DNA of 64,000 nucleotides from Avena insularis (lineage: Eukaryota > Streptophyta > Magnoliopsida > Poales > Poaceae), in the NCBI GenBank assembly GCA_023614405.1, contig CM042697.1, positions 159,874,149 through 159,938,148 of the forward strand, given 5' to 3'. The notes under the pieces were generated by a model, which ran no database searches, had not been told where the DNA came from, and was given only the letters and a program-made list of their open reading frames with translations. Both the position numbers and the translations under genes were made by a program. The first letter of the stretch is position 1; the number at the start of each line of letters is the position of its first letter. Positions 1-10,636 of the stretch are shown in pieces.

Positions 1-1686
1 CTTGAGGAGCTAGTCCGTCAAGCGGACATCTTGCGAAGTAACAGCGTTTGCTTTGGCAAGCTGCTGGCCGAGAGTGCTACAAACCTCAAGATCATCGCAC
101 TTGTAAGTTTTACTTTACCTTTTGCATTTCATACGAGTATCCCACTGTAGCCCCCGAGGATGTAGACGGAAAACCATTGGCTTTGGATCTATATGCTATA
201 AGAGTGACTAAGTTAGAAAAAACTCTCACTGTAGCCCCCAAGCATTTAGATGGAATGAATTATTCCGACTAGATGCTTTAAGAGTAGCATACACAGTGTT
301 CATAATTTTAAGTCTTGTAGCCCCAAGCCTCTAGTTGTAACTGAATTAGTTACGACTAGATACTTAAAGAAAAGCTAAGCATTTTCGAGTTAAAACTTTA
401 TCTTGTAGCCCCAAGCTTCTAGTTGAGAACTGAATTAGCTCGACTAGATGCTTAAAGAAAGCTAAGCATATTGGGTTAAAACTCTCGCTGTAGCCCCCGA
501 GCACCTAGATGGAAAATCTCCGACTAGGGGCTCCAAGTAGACTGAACAATGACTTGACTTTGTATTTGTTTCCACAGAACGAGAATGCTCGGAGGGGCAT
601 GGCCAATGATAAGTACCAGAAGATGCGCGCGGACCTTGAAGCTGCAAAGGGTAAAACCGCCATCTTGAAGGAACAGATCATCAAAAACAAGAGTCTGTTT
701 TCTTTTTGCGCATTTCCGTCTTACTTTTGTGCCTTCCTTCTTCGAGTACTCACTATGTACTTTGTTTTCTCCGACTTGCAGAGCATGTAGCCAAGGCCAA
801 GGATATTGTCGAGCAGTCTAGGCACATCCAGCAGCTGGACAGCGAGAATAAGATCCTTAAGAAGGAGAGGGAAGAAATGCTGAAGATGCACGAGGATTCC
901 ATGAAAGCCCTGCAGGACTCCGCCTCCGCTGAGATCAATCGCTTGAATGAGGAGCTTGCGATCCTAAAGGCTCAGAAGCAAGCTGCCGATGAGCAAAACC
1001 TTCGCCATAGCGAGGCGTTTAAGCTCCTCCAACAAGAGAAAGAATCCTTGGAGGACGTCGTCTGGCAGGCTAAGGCCAGCATCTTCAGTAAGTATCCTCC
1101 GCCATGTAACTCTGTAGTCTGGGTACTTAGAATTTTTGAACTCATGCAATCGTTGTCGGAATTTTTAGTGCCCCTGGGTTTAACCCGCTCGCCTCCTTCG
1201 GACAAGGAATGCATGATTCTTGTCGGCAACTTCATCAACACCGCCATCGCCCAAGCCAAGGAGATCGCCAAGCCCCTCCAAATTTATATCAAGGCCTCTG
1301 ACTCCGTGGTGAAGTACTCGGAGATTCTGCGCCGAGCCCCCGAGCGTGTCGCAAGCTGGAAAGCTTCATGCGCACGGGCTGGCGCAAGGATGGCGTTTTC
1401 CATGGTGAAGGCGCACTATGAAGGTGCCGACATCGACACAGTGACATCTGGTATCCCCGACGTGGATGATGACGGCAAGGAGATCGATCACGAAGCCATC
1501 CTGTCATCACTCGAGGGTTATGACACCAGGGTTGTCGAGTTGGTGGATGTCGACGTCTTCGTGCCCAGGAACTTTCTTGACAACGCCGACCCTGAATCCT
1601 CCGAGTCTCCTCACAGTGGTGATGCAGAGGGTGAATCTCCGGCTAGTGATGATGCGGCCTCCAAGTCCCCTGCACCCAAGGAGTGA
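1..1686 (+). CDS. Antisense, spliced coiled-coil gene (aORF) of the Tat element; 5' end outside window
   Basis: Read on the opposite strand to gag-pol. Proposed exons are <1-102, 578-692, 782-1087 and 1169-1686, stop TGA at 1684-1686. Donors are gtaagt (103), gtctgt (693) and gtaagt (1088). Acceptors are ...tccacag (577), ...cttgcag (781) and ...tttttag (1168). Phases fit: the last two introns split a codon after its first base, and the joined frame is open. The product is Lys/Glu/Gln-rich with heptad-like leucines over exons 2-3, a strong coiled coil. Exon 4 gives a more globular part, then an acidic Ser/Pro/Glu tail. I see no enzyme motif. Antisense ORFs of unknown function are known in Tat-lineage elements. 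A captured host gene is the alternative, but position and strand favour an element gene. Exon 1 continues left of the window. Confidence 0.66.
146..545 (+). repeat. Tandem repeat of 84-88 bp units inside aORF intron 1
   Basis: Units begin with tgtagcccc at 146, 230, 316, 404 and 489, giving periods of 84, 86, 88 and 85 bp and a partial fifth unit. Each unit shares 'tgtagccccnagcntctag', 'cgactagatgctta' and a final 'aaaactctc' or close variants. The array lies wholly in the first intron of the antisense gene and, for the retrotransposon, between integrase and the 3' LTR. Tandem repeats at this place are typical of Tat elements and can seed satellite DNA. Confidence 0.85.
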
Positions 1687-2199
1687 AAAACACTTTGTAA
1701 TTCTTGTTTCACCTTTGGAGTGTGCATTGAAAAAACTTGGTGATGTAATCTTAAGGCGGAAAACAGTGGTTGTCATATCCTGCTACTTAAGAGTTAATGC
1801 CCAGTATGTATATATATTTTAAGCAAGTGCTGGCTTATCCGTTACTCTGGTTCTTATGCTTGACTTTTTGCGAGTCGGAAGACTCGTTGTCGGAACCATG
1901 CGCTTAGGTGATGATACCCAATGGCACCGTCAAAAACCTTAGCACAAAATCACCGACAATGAGTGCCGAAAGTCACTACTCCAGAATCCACGTAAAAACA
2001 ACAAAGAACGTGTAGACCAGAAAACTTAAGCTAACGCCCGTAGGCGGAATTTTCACAAGTGCAATCGCAAAGCTTGTGCATAAAGGTTTATATGATCCAA
2101 AAATGAACACTAAAGGAGGTAGAAGACTCAGCAATATGAGTGAACCAAAGAGCTTTATTTCATTGATCATATAAGAGGTACATGATTAGATAAAAAATG
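1687..2199. other. Convergent spacer between aORF and integrase 3' ends
   Basis: About 510 bp of AT-rich sequence separates the stop of the antisense gene (1686) from the stop of integrase (2200-2202), which face each other. No ORF worth calling. It must hold the 3' untranslated parts and polyadenylation signals of at least the antisense gene. A 'tatatatatttt' tract lies near 1807-1820. Confidence 0.5.
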
Positions 2200-3489
2200 C
2201 TAAGTGTAGAAAGGACGTAGCTGTGCTATGTTCCATGGCCGATCAAGCTCCGGGTAGTCATCATCCGGGTCACGTCGCTTATGCTTATGATCCTCGTTGG
2301 GTCTATCCTTGAGCTCACGATTGTCGACAAGGTAGTAAGACCCATTGAGCAGCGCCTTGCTTATGATGAACGGTCCTCCCCATGGCGGGGATAATTTGTG
2401 TGACTTCTTCTGCTTAAGTCGGAGTACTAAATCCCCCTCTTTAAACGAGCGATGCCGGACGCGGCGACTATGGTAGCTGCGTAGCTTCTACTGGTAGATG
2501 GCGGTTCTTTGGCATGCCAAAACGCGCTCCTCCTCGAGAAGGTCCACATCCAGGCGTCTGGATTCTTCAGCGTCATCTTCGTCGTAGGTGGCAACTCTTG
2601 GTGCATCGTCGAGGATGTCGGAGGGTAGGATGGCTTCTGCTCCATATACCATGAAGTAAGGGGTGTAGCCGGTGGATCTGTTAGGTGTAGTTCGTAAACT
2701 CCACAGTACAGATGGCAATTCTTCCGCCCAGGCTCCAGCTGCTCTATGTAGCGGTGCCTCAAGACGTGGCTTGATTCCCTGCAGGATTAATCCATTGGCT
2801 CGCTCAACTTGACCATTGGATTGTGGGTGTGCCATAGACGCAAGGTCAAGTCGGATGCCTTTGTCCCAGCAGTAGGCCTCCACTTCTCCGAGTGACAAGT
2901 TTCTTCCATTGTCGGTGATGATGCTATGTGGGAGACCAAATCTCACCACTAGATCCCCGACAAACCTGAGGGCAGTTGCCCCATCAAGCTATTTAATGGG
3001 TTTAGCTTCTATCCATTTGGTGAATTTGTCAACTTCTACAAGCAGATGCGTAAATCCACACGGTGCCGTTTGTAATGGCCCCACCATGTCTAGCCCCCAG
3101 ACTGCAAACGGCCAAGTTATTGGTATTGTTCGCAATTCTTCAGCAGGAACATGTGGTTGTCGGGCATAATACTGGCATCCTGTGCATGTTTCAACCAGCT
3201 TGTCGGCATCCGCCTTCGCGGTCAGCCAGTAGAATCCTTGCCGGAAGGCTTTCAAACCAACGATCGAGGAGCGACGTGATGCCCGCAATCTCCAAGATGG
3301 ATTTCGCGTAGGATTTCCATACCTTCTAGCTGGGAAACACACTTTAGGTATACACGAGTAGTGCTCCTTTTGTAGAGTTGCCCATTGATTATGGTATAAC
3401 CCTTTGCTCGTCGTACTATCTGCCGTCTTTCGACCTCGTCGTCGGGCAAAGTTCCGTGTTCGAGATATTCCATGAACGGTTTTGTCCAA
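2200..3489 (-). pseudogene. Tat integrase (zinc-binding, DDE core, C-terminal domain), with in-frame stops
   Basis: The N-terminal part (3489-2992) has a CTGCQYYARQ zinc-site remnant and the first catalytic Asp in WGLDMVGP. The second Asp is in IITDNG (about 2910) and the Glu in SNGQVERANG. The C-terminal region includes a basic stretch and WGGPFIISK, and the frame ends at TAG 2200-2202. A TAG at 2989-2991 and another at 2488-2490 interrupt one otherwise continuous frame. A frameshift separates it from RNase H near 3252-3489. Integrase would insert the cDNA copy into nuclear DNA. This copy cannot make a full protein. Confidence 0.88.
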
Positions 3490-4364
3490 GCCGGAGGGGT
3501 CTTTGTCACCATGTTGACGAAAGAATCTGCTCTATCCGGGTTGTCGATGTCGGCGCCCTTCACGGATGGTGTGCGTAGATGCTCTAGGAAAACTCCTGGC
3601 GGAATTTGTTTGCGCCCTGATCCAAGTTTAGACAATAGATCAGCCACCTCATTTTGCTCCCTAGGTACATACTTGACTTCATTGCCCAAGAAGCTCTTGG
3701 CTATCTCGTCCACTTCGTCGCGATATGCCGCCATCATAGGGTTCCGCGCATTCCAGGTGCCAGCCACCTGCTGGGCAACCAAGTCGGAATCTCCACAGCA
3801 AACTATGCGCTTGATGCCAATATCCTTGGCTACACACAGTCCGTGAATGAGTGCTTCATACTCCGCCATGTTGTTTGTAGCCTCGAAGTGGATCTGCAGA
3901 ACGTAGTGTAGCTTGTCTCCTATTGGTGACTGTAGCAATACACCAGCCCCTGAGCCGTTGAGCAGCTTTGATCCGTCAAAGTGCATCACCCAGTACTCTG
4001 GTTCTGGCAACGGAGTGACATCCGGCATCTCCGTCCAATCTGCAATAAAATCCGCCAACGCTTGTGACTTGATGGCGACGCGTCTTTTGTAGGTGATCTC
4101 GAAGGCGGCAAGTTCAATGCCCCACTTCGCGACCCTTCCTGTAGCGTCGTTGTTGTTGATAATGTCGGACAGTGGAGTCTTGCTCACTACTGTGATTGGG
4201 TGCTCCTGAAAGTAATGCCTCAGCTTCCATGAAGCAAGGAATACTCCATAAGCTATCTTTTGGTAGTGCGGGTAACGCTGCTTGGACTCCGTCAAGACCT
4301 CGCTTACATAGTAAACTGGTCGTTGAGCTCCGTGTTCATACCCTGGTTCCTTCTGCTCTACCAC
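3252..4364 (-). pseudogene. Tat RNase H region (connection, RNase H, linker to integrase)
   Basis: A 370-codon open stretch. It starts in the RT connection (RPVYYVSEVLTESKQRYP, and WKLRHYFQEHPITVVS), followed by a ribonuclease H fold with FDGS at the first acidic site, NNMAEYEALIHGL at the second and GDSDLV at the third, then REQNEVADLLSKL. This 'dual' RNase H with an archaeal-like domain is the form usual in Tat elements. The end overlaps the integrase frame by a frameshift. Confidence 0.85.
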
Positions 4365-4374
4365 GACGACGATG

Positions 4375-5234
4375 CTAATAACCCGAAACGATGAAGCCCA
4401 ACAGTTTGCCGGCTGGAACCCCGAAGACGCACTTCTTAGGGTTGAGCATCATGTTGTATTTCCAGAGATTATCAAAGGTTTCTTTTAAGTCGGAGATTAA
4501 GTCGTTTGACTTTTTAGACATCACCGCAATATCGTCCACATAGGCGTGAACATTCCGACCAATTTGGTCGTGAAGGCAATGTTGCATTGTCCGGTAGCAC
4601 CTGCGTTTTTCAACCCAAAGGGCATCGTGACATAGCAAAACGTGCCGTATGGGGTAGTGAACGAAGTGGCCAATTGGTCCGACTTCCTCATCTTGATTTG
4701 GTGGTATCCTGAGTACGCATCGAGAAAACACAAAAGTTCCGAGCCAGCCGTCGAGTCAATGACTTGGTCAATGCGAGGCAAAGCAAACGGATCTTTGGGA
4801 CATGCTTTGTTCAAGCCGGTGTAATCAACGCACATTCTTAATTCATTGGTTCCCTTTTTGGGGACAAGTACAGGATTGGCCACCCATCAGGTGTGAAGGA
4901 CTTCTCGGATAAACTCAGCTTTAAGTAACCTAGCTATCTCTTTGCCAATGGCGCATCTCTTCTCATCTCCGAAGCGTCATAGAGGTTGCTTCACTGGTTT
5001 ACATTTTGGATCTATGTTTAAGCTGTGCTCGGCAAGTTCCCTAGGTACACCTTTCATGTCGGCAGGTTGCCAGGCAAAGATGTCCCTATTCTCACGGAGG
5101 AACTCGATGAGCGCGCTTTCCTATTTGGGATCCAGGTTCGTCCCAATGGCGATGGTCTTGGAGGCATCGCCTACCACAAGTTCCACCGGCTTGGTCTTGA
5201 TGGCGGCCTTGAACGCAGGAGCGGAGTCGGAGAT
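4375..5234 (-). pseudogene. Tat reverse transcriptase, frameshifted
   Basis: Palm and finger motifs are split over two frames: NPVLVPKKG, RMCVDYTGLNKACPKDPF, FLDAYSGYHQI and MPFGLKNAGAT (4883-4521), then HAYVDD with the catalytic YVDD at about 4531-4542 and LNPKKCVFGV. A TGA precedes NPVLV near 4890, and a frameshift lies between the GLKNAGAT and YVDD parts. RT copies element RNA into DNA inside the virus-like particle. This copy is inactive. Confidence 0.87.
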
Positions 5235-5993
5235 CTATTTCTTCGACGCGGGCATCTCTGAGTCATTGACCTTGCTCTGGATCTCCTTGAATTCTTCGCT
5301 GTAAAGGACAGCTTCTGCAACGGCTTCTTCATTGATCTCGCAGTCCCTTGCCTTGGCAAAGCTTCCGGATACGGTGATGACACCGTTTGGTCTGGGTATC
5401 TTGAGTTTGTTGTATACGAAGCATGGCTTGGCCATGAACATGTGGAATATTTCGCGGCCGAATATGACGTGGTACACACTCTTGAAGGGGACCACCTCAA
5501 AGGTCATGCGCTCTTGTCAGTAATTATTAACGTCGCCAAAGGCCACCTGAAGTGTAATGCACCCAAGGGACCGAGCCTCCTGCCCAGGAACTACGCCATG
5601 GAACACGGTGTTGGTCCGCCTTAGGTTTGCCTCCGTCAAGTTCATCTTCTGCAGTGTATCCAGGTACATGATGTTGATGCTGCTTCCACTATCCACCATG
5701 CACTTGGTGAACTCCACGCTGTCAATAAATGGGTTGATGACCATGGCGTATTGGTTCTCCGTGGGAACAAGGTCTGGGTGGTCCGTCCTGTCCCAAGTAA
5801 TTGGAACCTCCGACCAGCGCAGGTATTGGGGGACTGGGGGGAGAGTGGCCATCAGGATCCTTAGAGAGGTCTTATGTTGTCGGACGGTGGGGGTGCCAAG
5901 GAAAGTGTGGTAGACTGGGGCCTTCTTTGCGAAGGGGTTCTTGCCCTTGTCATCGCTCTTGGCGGCGTGCTTGGGGTCAACGTCCTCGTCCAT
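5235..5993 (-). pseudogene. Tat aspartic protease and PR-RT linker
   Basis: The retropepsin active site is MVDSGSSINIMY at about 5680-5693, followed by the usual TLQKMNL and GxxTLQVAFG segments. After the stop at 5517, a second open stretch (5507-5235) matches the conserved PR-RT linker (FKSVYHVIFGREIFHMF and KIPRPNGVITV). The protease cleaves the Gag-Pol polyprotein. A stop and frame break separate it from both gag and RT. Confidence 0.84.
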
Positions 5994-8233
5994 GTCACTT
6001 GAATCCTTGGACTCCTCCTCCTTCTTCTTTCCCTTGCCCTTGCCTCGCGGTCTGTTCTTCCGACTTTGCTTGTAACCGGACTCCGGGTCTTCCTTGAGGT
6101 CGTTGACGAACCTGCAGTGTCGATTGGTATGGGTGGCCTTGCCGTTGACATCGAGGTGTACGAGGCAGGCATATCGCGGTACTCTTTGTAGGTTTGGGGA
6201 ACGCGGAGCGGCGCCGAGTTGGTTTCACTTCCTCGTTGCTGCCCACGGCCTGCTCCCCTTCCTCGGCCACGTTGTCCGCCTTCTCCTCGTCCTGCAGAAG
6301 TCATGGCGACCATGTCGGTAGATTGCTTTTCTTCTAGAGCGGTTTTCCGCTTTGTACTGCTATTCCTCCGAGCTTGGGTTGGAACGGCCGTTGCCGGCAA
6401 AGAGCCACGAGCATCGTCATCGGCAGCTGCGAACTCACTAGCTAACTGAATCATCTGATTCAAGTCAAGCTGATGATTGTCCTGCAAGCGCTTTAGCTTA
6501 TGCCGGAGTAACGTGCTCCTTTCCAATCCATCGATGAAGGCGGCCATGGCGGTCTGGGCGTGCACTCCTGCGTAGGAATTCTTCATGTCCAGCCAGTGGG
6601 AGAGGTAGGCGCGAGATGTCTCGTCTTTCTCTTGCACGCACCGCTGTAGATCGCCCACCGTGCAGGGACGCTTGTATGTACCGTCAAAGTTCTTGGTGAA
6701 TGCTTCTTGCATGTCCAGCCAGTTGTAGATAGATTTCTCCGGCAAGTCGTCGATCCATTGACGGGCCGTGCCCGCCAACATTAACGGGAGGTACTTGACA
6801 GCGATGTTGGGGTTGCCTCTGGCAATCTCCACCGCGTTGCCGTAGTCCTGCAACCATGTGGCAGGCTTGGCGGTGCCGTCATAGGGCTTGATGGTCTTGT
6901 CAATCCGGAATCCTTTGGGGTAAGTTGCGGAACGTATTGCAGGTCCAAAGCAACGTGGTCCCAGGTATGTTCCTTCCCGGGCCTCGTGGATCTTATCGAT
7001 CTGTGAACGTGCATCGTACGTCTCCGGGTTCTTCTTCTTTTTGTCAACAGGGGATAGGCTGTGGGAACGACGCGGGCCTCCTCCGCCATGGTGACTGCTT
7101 GGCGGAGACGGAGGCGGAGGTGGCGGTGGGTTAGCCTTCTTGCTGTTACCCTCCTGCGACACTTCGCACCTGTCACGGTTGCTTGTCGGACGCGGAGGGT
7201 CATGGCGTGACCTGCTCTTATGTCCTTCGTTGTGCTTTCCGTCATGACGGGTCTGCTCTGTGTTGTCGCGGATGACGATGCCGCACTGCTTTGGTGGGGG
7301 CATATCCGTGCGATGGTGAGCCTTGTAGTCTTCCTGGCGTCAGGGTGATCGGGGCGGTGGCGATGGGCGGCGAGGTTGGGCTCTTTCTCCGTGGTCGGAG
7401 GATATGGGGATAGCATCCTTCCTGTTACGCGCATCCCTCCGTCTTCGTTCTGATGAACCCGTCCGCGATCCGACATCCTGAGGAGATCTGTCCCTTGGCG
7501 GTTTGTACTGGCTAGATCGGCAGAGCGCTGGGTCAGACTCAAGCCTCTGAGAGGTGGCCTTTTCCTACTGCTTTACTGCCTTGGCCACTAGGTCATAGAC
7601 CTGCTCTACTGCCTCAGGCGATCTATCCTGCTCCAGAAGGGTCTTGGCGACGGCGAGGTTAATGAGTGGGGTGGGCATCACCTGCTTGCCTTCACTATCA
7701 ATGTATGGCTTGGCCTGTGCCGGCTTCGAGGGAGCCCATCCTAGGTTGCGCCGTACACCAGGATCGTTGATGACGTGAGCTGGAGCTTTCTTAGCCTTCT
7801 GCTGTTGCAGCAGAGTCTTGTACTCGGCCTCCATTGCTCTTGCCTTCTCTATGGACTTCTGCGCATTGACCAGATATCGATCTAGTTTAGCGCCTTGCTC
7901 CGCGATGGCTTGCGCCTCCTCCAGTTGCTGCTGGCGCTTCTCGTCAAGCTGAGTCACGTTCCGGATATGATCAAAGATTAGTGGTTCAACGAGGAGATTG
8001 CCGTACATCACTCTATCAGCTGAAGTAACATGGGCTGCTGCCGACGTGGATGCTGGAGGCGGCAAGTTCGCGGTGTTGTTGTTGCTCGGACCGGTGCCGA
8101 GTTCCTGCGGCTGCTGCACTGGGTTAGGCGGAGGCGGCACGACCTTTGCGCGATCAATGTCGTCAGCAATTAGTGGCCCCTTCCCCTTATCCAGTGTCGT
8201 AGGCGGAGCTTGCCCGGGCTGGTCTTCGTCCAT
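5861..8233 (-). pseudogene. Tat gag (capsid) with N-terminal coiled-coil part, frameshifted
   Basis: The capsid domain (about 7000-6430) has YDGTAKPATWLQDYGNAVE, ARQWIDDLPEKSIYNW, CVQEKDETSRAYLSHWLDM and FIDGLERSTLLRHKLKR, the plant Gypsy gag fold. A Lys/Arg/Gly-rich tail (6350-6000) replaces a clear zinc knuckle. Upstream (8233-7565) is a Pro-rich then Gln/Lys/Glu-rich coiled coil in another frame, and 7304-7564 is again shifted. Gag would form the virus-like particle. Confidence 0.82.
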
Positions 8234-8361
8234 CCTGTCCCGGTGGTGACGAACACCCCTCGAGACATGACGGTGTTGTTAGCTTGTTCGTCGCGCGAGT
8301 ACTCCTCCTCCATCTCCTGCATGGCGGAGTCTAGCTCTTCTGGACTAAAGTCTATTTCCTC

Positions 8362-9050
8362 TCAATCTGCACTGAAATCAGCATAAAGCGCGTCAATGAC
8401 AGAGTCGGAGGGTGCCAAGACTTCCTCGATGACGGGCGGTGGAGGTGCAACGGCCTCGACGATGACTGGAAGTGGTGGTGCTACTGCGACGATGGCGGCC
8501 GGAGGCGGTGGTGGCGGTGGATGAATCAGAGGGGCTCCATCAATGAGCGCAAGCGCTGTCTGAGCTGCTGCTTCAGCCTCCGCGTAGTTGTTGATGGTGT
8601 TCACCATGCCTTCGAAGGTGAGGCGTCCTGACGCCTGTTGCCGTCTTAGAGAATGTCGGAGAAGCGTGCCATGGTCCAGTCCTTCCACAAAGTGATAGAT
8701 GGCATCATCATTGGGGTAGTTGGCCAGATCGGCTCGTATACGGAGCCACCTGGCTAGGTAATCGCGGGGGTTTTCGCACTCTATCTGAACGCAGCGCGCC
8801 AGATCGAAGATGGTAACCACGCCGACGAACTTGGATCTCTGTTGTCCAAACGCACAGACAAAGTCGGCGGATTTGCAGTGATCTTCCACCTTTATATCCT
8901 GCACAGGGGCGGTTTGGGTGGGTCTTGAATTTTCCCGATCTTTGCCGGCAAACTCCGGGGAGAGATCCGACATCGATCCTTCCGCGAACGTATCCTGCCC
9001 GTAGGCGGTCCATGCGGGTCTTGATGCTCCTCCGACTCCCAGGGAACTAG
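8362..9050 (-). CDS. Extra gag-like ORF1 upstream of gag (half-gag paralogue)
   Basis: An open frame of 203 codons from ATG 8973, and open further upstream to about 9050, ending at TGA 8362-8364. Residues 45-150 mirror the second half of the downstream gag: FDLARCVQ / VGDLQRCVQ, PRDYLARWL / SRAYLSHWL, FVEGLDHGTLLRHSLRRQQ / FIDGLERSTLLRHKLKRLQ. The first half of the capsid domain is missing. The C-terminus is a Pro/Ala/Val-rich tract. The frame stays open after the stop through an acidic EEIDFSPEELDSAMQEMEEE stretch, so the stop may be recent decay. An ORF1 of unknown function ahead of gag is known in Ogre. Confidence 0.68.
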
Positions 9051-9260
9051 TGCCCGAGTCGGTTTCGCCAATGAAGATGTGGATGTCTCCGATAGGAACG
9101 ATCGAACATCACGTAGGGTTCGTCTTTGCCGGGATCCAGAACTCGTCGGGGGGACGATTGGAACGTTGCCGGAGAAAAGAACGCGACCGATGGCTACGGT
9201 TTCGCCAATTCCCGCGAAGATCTTGGTCCTCGCCCGCTGAAGAGCCTGAAGCGCCTCTTG

Positions 9261-9278
9261 CCCCACGGTGGGCGCCAA
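9261..9278 (-). other. PBS of the Tat element
   Basis: The minus strand reads TTGGCGCCCACCGTGGGG one base after the LTR end (LTR ends ...CGACA at 9280). TGGCGCC-type PBSs are common in plant Gypsy elements and match 3' ends of tRNAs other than initiator Met. This site fixes the inner LTR border and the strand. Confidence 0.75.
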
Positions 9279-9279
9279 C

Positions 9280-9797
9280 TGTCGTGGTATTGCCGACGAG
9301 TACGCCATGGAGGGGTCCTCACAGTGCGTGTTTAGAGACGTGGGGTAAGGCGGACGGTTGGAGTGCACGGTAACACAGCTTACCTAGGTTCAGATCCTAG
9401 CGGTGGCGGAATCCTACTCTGCTATAAATCACTATAATGGCGTCGCGAGTTCTGAGATATGTTCGCTGTGCGAGGTTATGTGAAGTTGTGCCCTAAAGGC
9501 TCCCATAGGCCCAACTTATATAGTCGTCAGGTCCTAGGGTTACAGGGAAAAGTCCTAGCCGGACAGGTTACAGAGTTCTACACCGTCTATTACTAGTCTT
9601 GTGTATCTTGCACTCCAAGGCTCCGGGTACGCTGGTGACTCCACCGTAGCCTTCCTTTATCCGGCATGGGCCTCCCTTCTGGATCCACCTAACTGGGCCG
9701 CCCAGCAGGCCATAGGACATACTACCAACTATGGGCCACTCGGGTTAGTCGGATAAGAGACATGCTATGAGGATACCCATATAGCATATCCCCAACA
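9280..9797 (-). repeat. 5' LTR of the Tat element (518 bp)
   Basis: The minus strand starts TGTTGGGGATATGC at 9797 and ends ACCACGACA at 9280, with inverted TGT...ACA tips. A TATA box is seen as TATATAAG on the minus strand at 9516-9522, so transcription would start about 9490. At 9798 the sequence switches abruptly to SIRE-type LTR that has a parallel copy at 27655 onward. Confidence 0.85.
9516..9522 (-). promoter_or_regulatory. TATA box in Tat 5' LTR
   Basis: Minus-strand TATATAA within GACTATATAAGTTGG, about 280 bp into the LTR, the usual place for the U3 core promoter of a plant Gypsy LTR. Confidence 0.55.
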
Positions 9798-10620
9798 CCG
9801 GCCCGCCCCGGCGGTACTACCGCTCGGCCCAGAAAACAGATTTACAGGTAAATATTCAAACGGCAATAACTTTTGACTAGAAGCTCCGATTGACCCGATT
9901 CCAATTGCATTGGATAGAGGATGACAAGGGCTTACCAATAAAAGGTGGAAATAGTGGTTATCACCAAGTGAGAAAGTATCAAGTAGAATAATGTGAGATA
10001 CCTCACTTGGTGAGAAACCGAAAAGCCGCATAAATCAAAATCGCAACAAGATACAAACGGAAGATCCGATTTTGATGAATAGGAACTTTTTATGGAGATT
10101 AACACAAGCTCTATATCCTCACACGGGTAAGACCAAATAACAACCAAATACGATGATGCAAGTATGCAAAGGTTTGAGCTCACTCCGAACGATGTGACCG
10201 AATTACTCATACGAGAGCCCCTCTTGATAGTATGGTTATCTATCCTAAACCCGGTCTCACACACACAACGTGAGACCGGCAAAGGGAAAACCTATCAAGA
10301 TTATACCTTTGCCTTGAGCATTCCACTTGAGCTCGATGTAGACGATCTTTTCCTTCTCAAGATGGAACGCCTATCTTGATTCCTCATCATAGATCCATGA
10401 TCACCGAGGATGGCAAGCATCAAACATGAGATCTTCTATAGATGGCGCATTTTGAGCTTGCACAACATATCTTCTTCTCATTTCATAGACCTTGAAGCCG
10501 ACACAAGCTCCAAGCGATGCCAATGGAAAAATCCTACAAGTGCAACTTAATACACACATTAGTCTATAAAGATTGTCATTAATTACCAAAACCACACATG
10601 GGGCCCAACATGTTCTTTCA
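9798..10620 (-). repeat. 3' LTR fragment of the gag-only SIRE element
   Basis: Closely matches 27655-28561 over its whole length (for example caaacggcaataactttt and acatggggcccaacatgttc), with scattered substitutions. Its left part lies beyond the window because the Tat element is inserted at 9797/9798. Confidence 0.9.
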
Positions 10621-10636
10621 ATCTCCCCCATTTTGG
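10621..10636 (-). other. Polypurine tract of the gag-only SIRE element
   Basis: Minus strand CCAAAATGGGGGAGAT directly next to the 3' LTR tip, where plus-strand DNA synthesis starts. The corresponding site in the other SIRE element is at 46597-46610. Confidence 0.7.

Larger units (their letters stand above)
1..9797 (-). mobile_element. Tat-lineage Ty3/Gypsy LTR retrotransposon, 3' LTR beyond left edge
   Basis: A minus-strand element. From right to left it has a 5' LTR, a PBS, an extra gag-like frame, gag, protease, RT, RNase H and integrase, and then an oppositely oriented spliced gene with a tandem repeat. Order PR-RT-RH-IN makes it Ty3/Gypsy. A long spacer after integrase, an antisense extra gene and 3' tandem repeats are traits known from the Tat lineage (Ogre, Retand, Grande, RIRE2). 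The 3' LTR is not in the window: no sequence matching 9280-9797 occurs near the left end. The 5' LTR abuts SIRE-type LTR sequence, so this element inserted into that LTR. The right TSD copy should be ccggc at 9798-9802. Coding frames contain several stops and frameshifts. Confidence 0.88.

Noticed and set aside
1..1686. Host coiled-coil gene next to a retrotransposon
   Set aside because: Position between integrase and the missing 3' LTR, opposite strand and intronic tandem repeats fit the known Tat antisense gene better. Not fully excluded, because the 5' end is outside the window.
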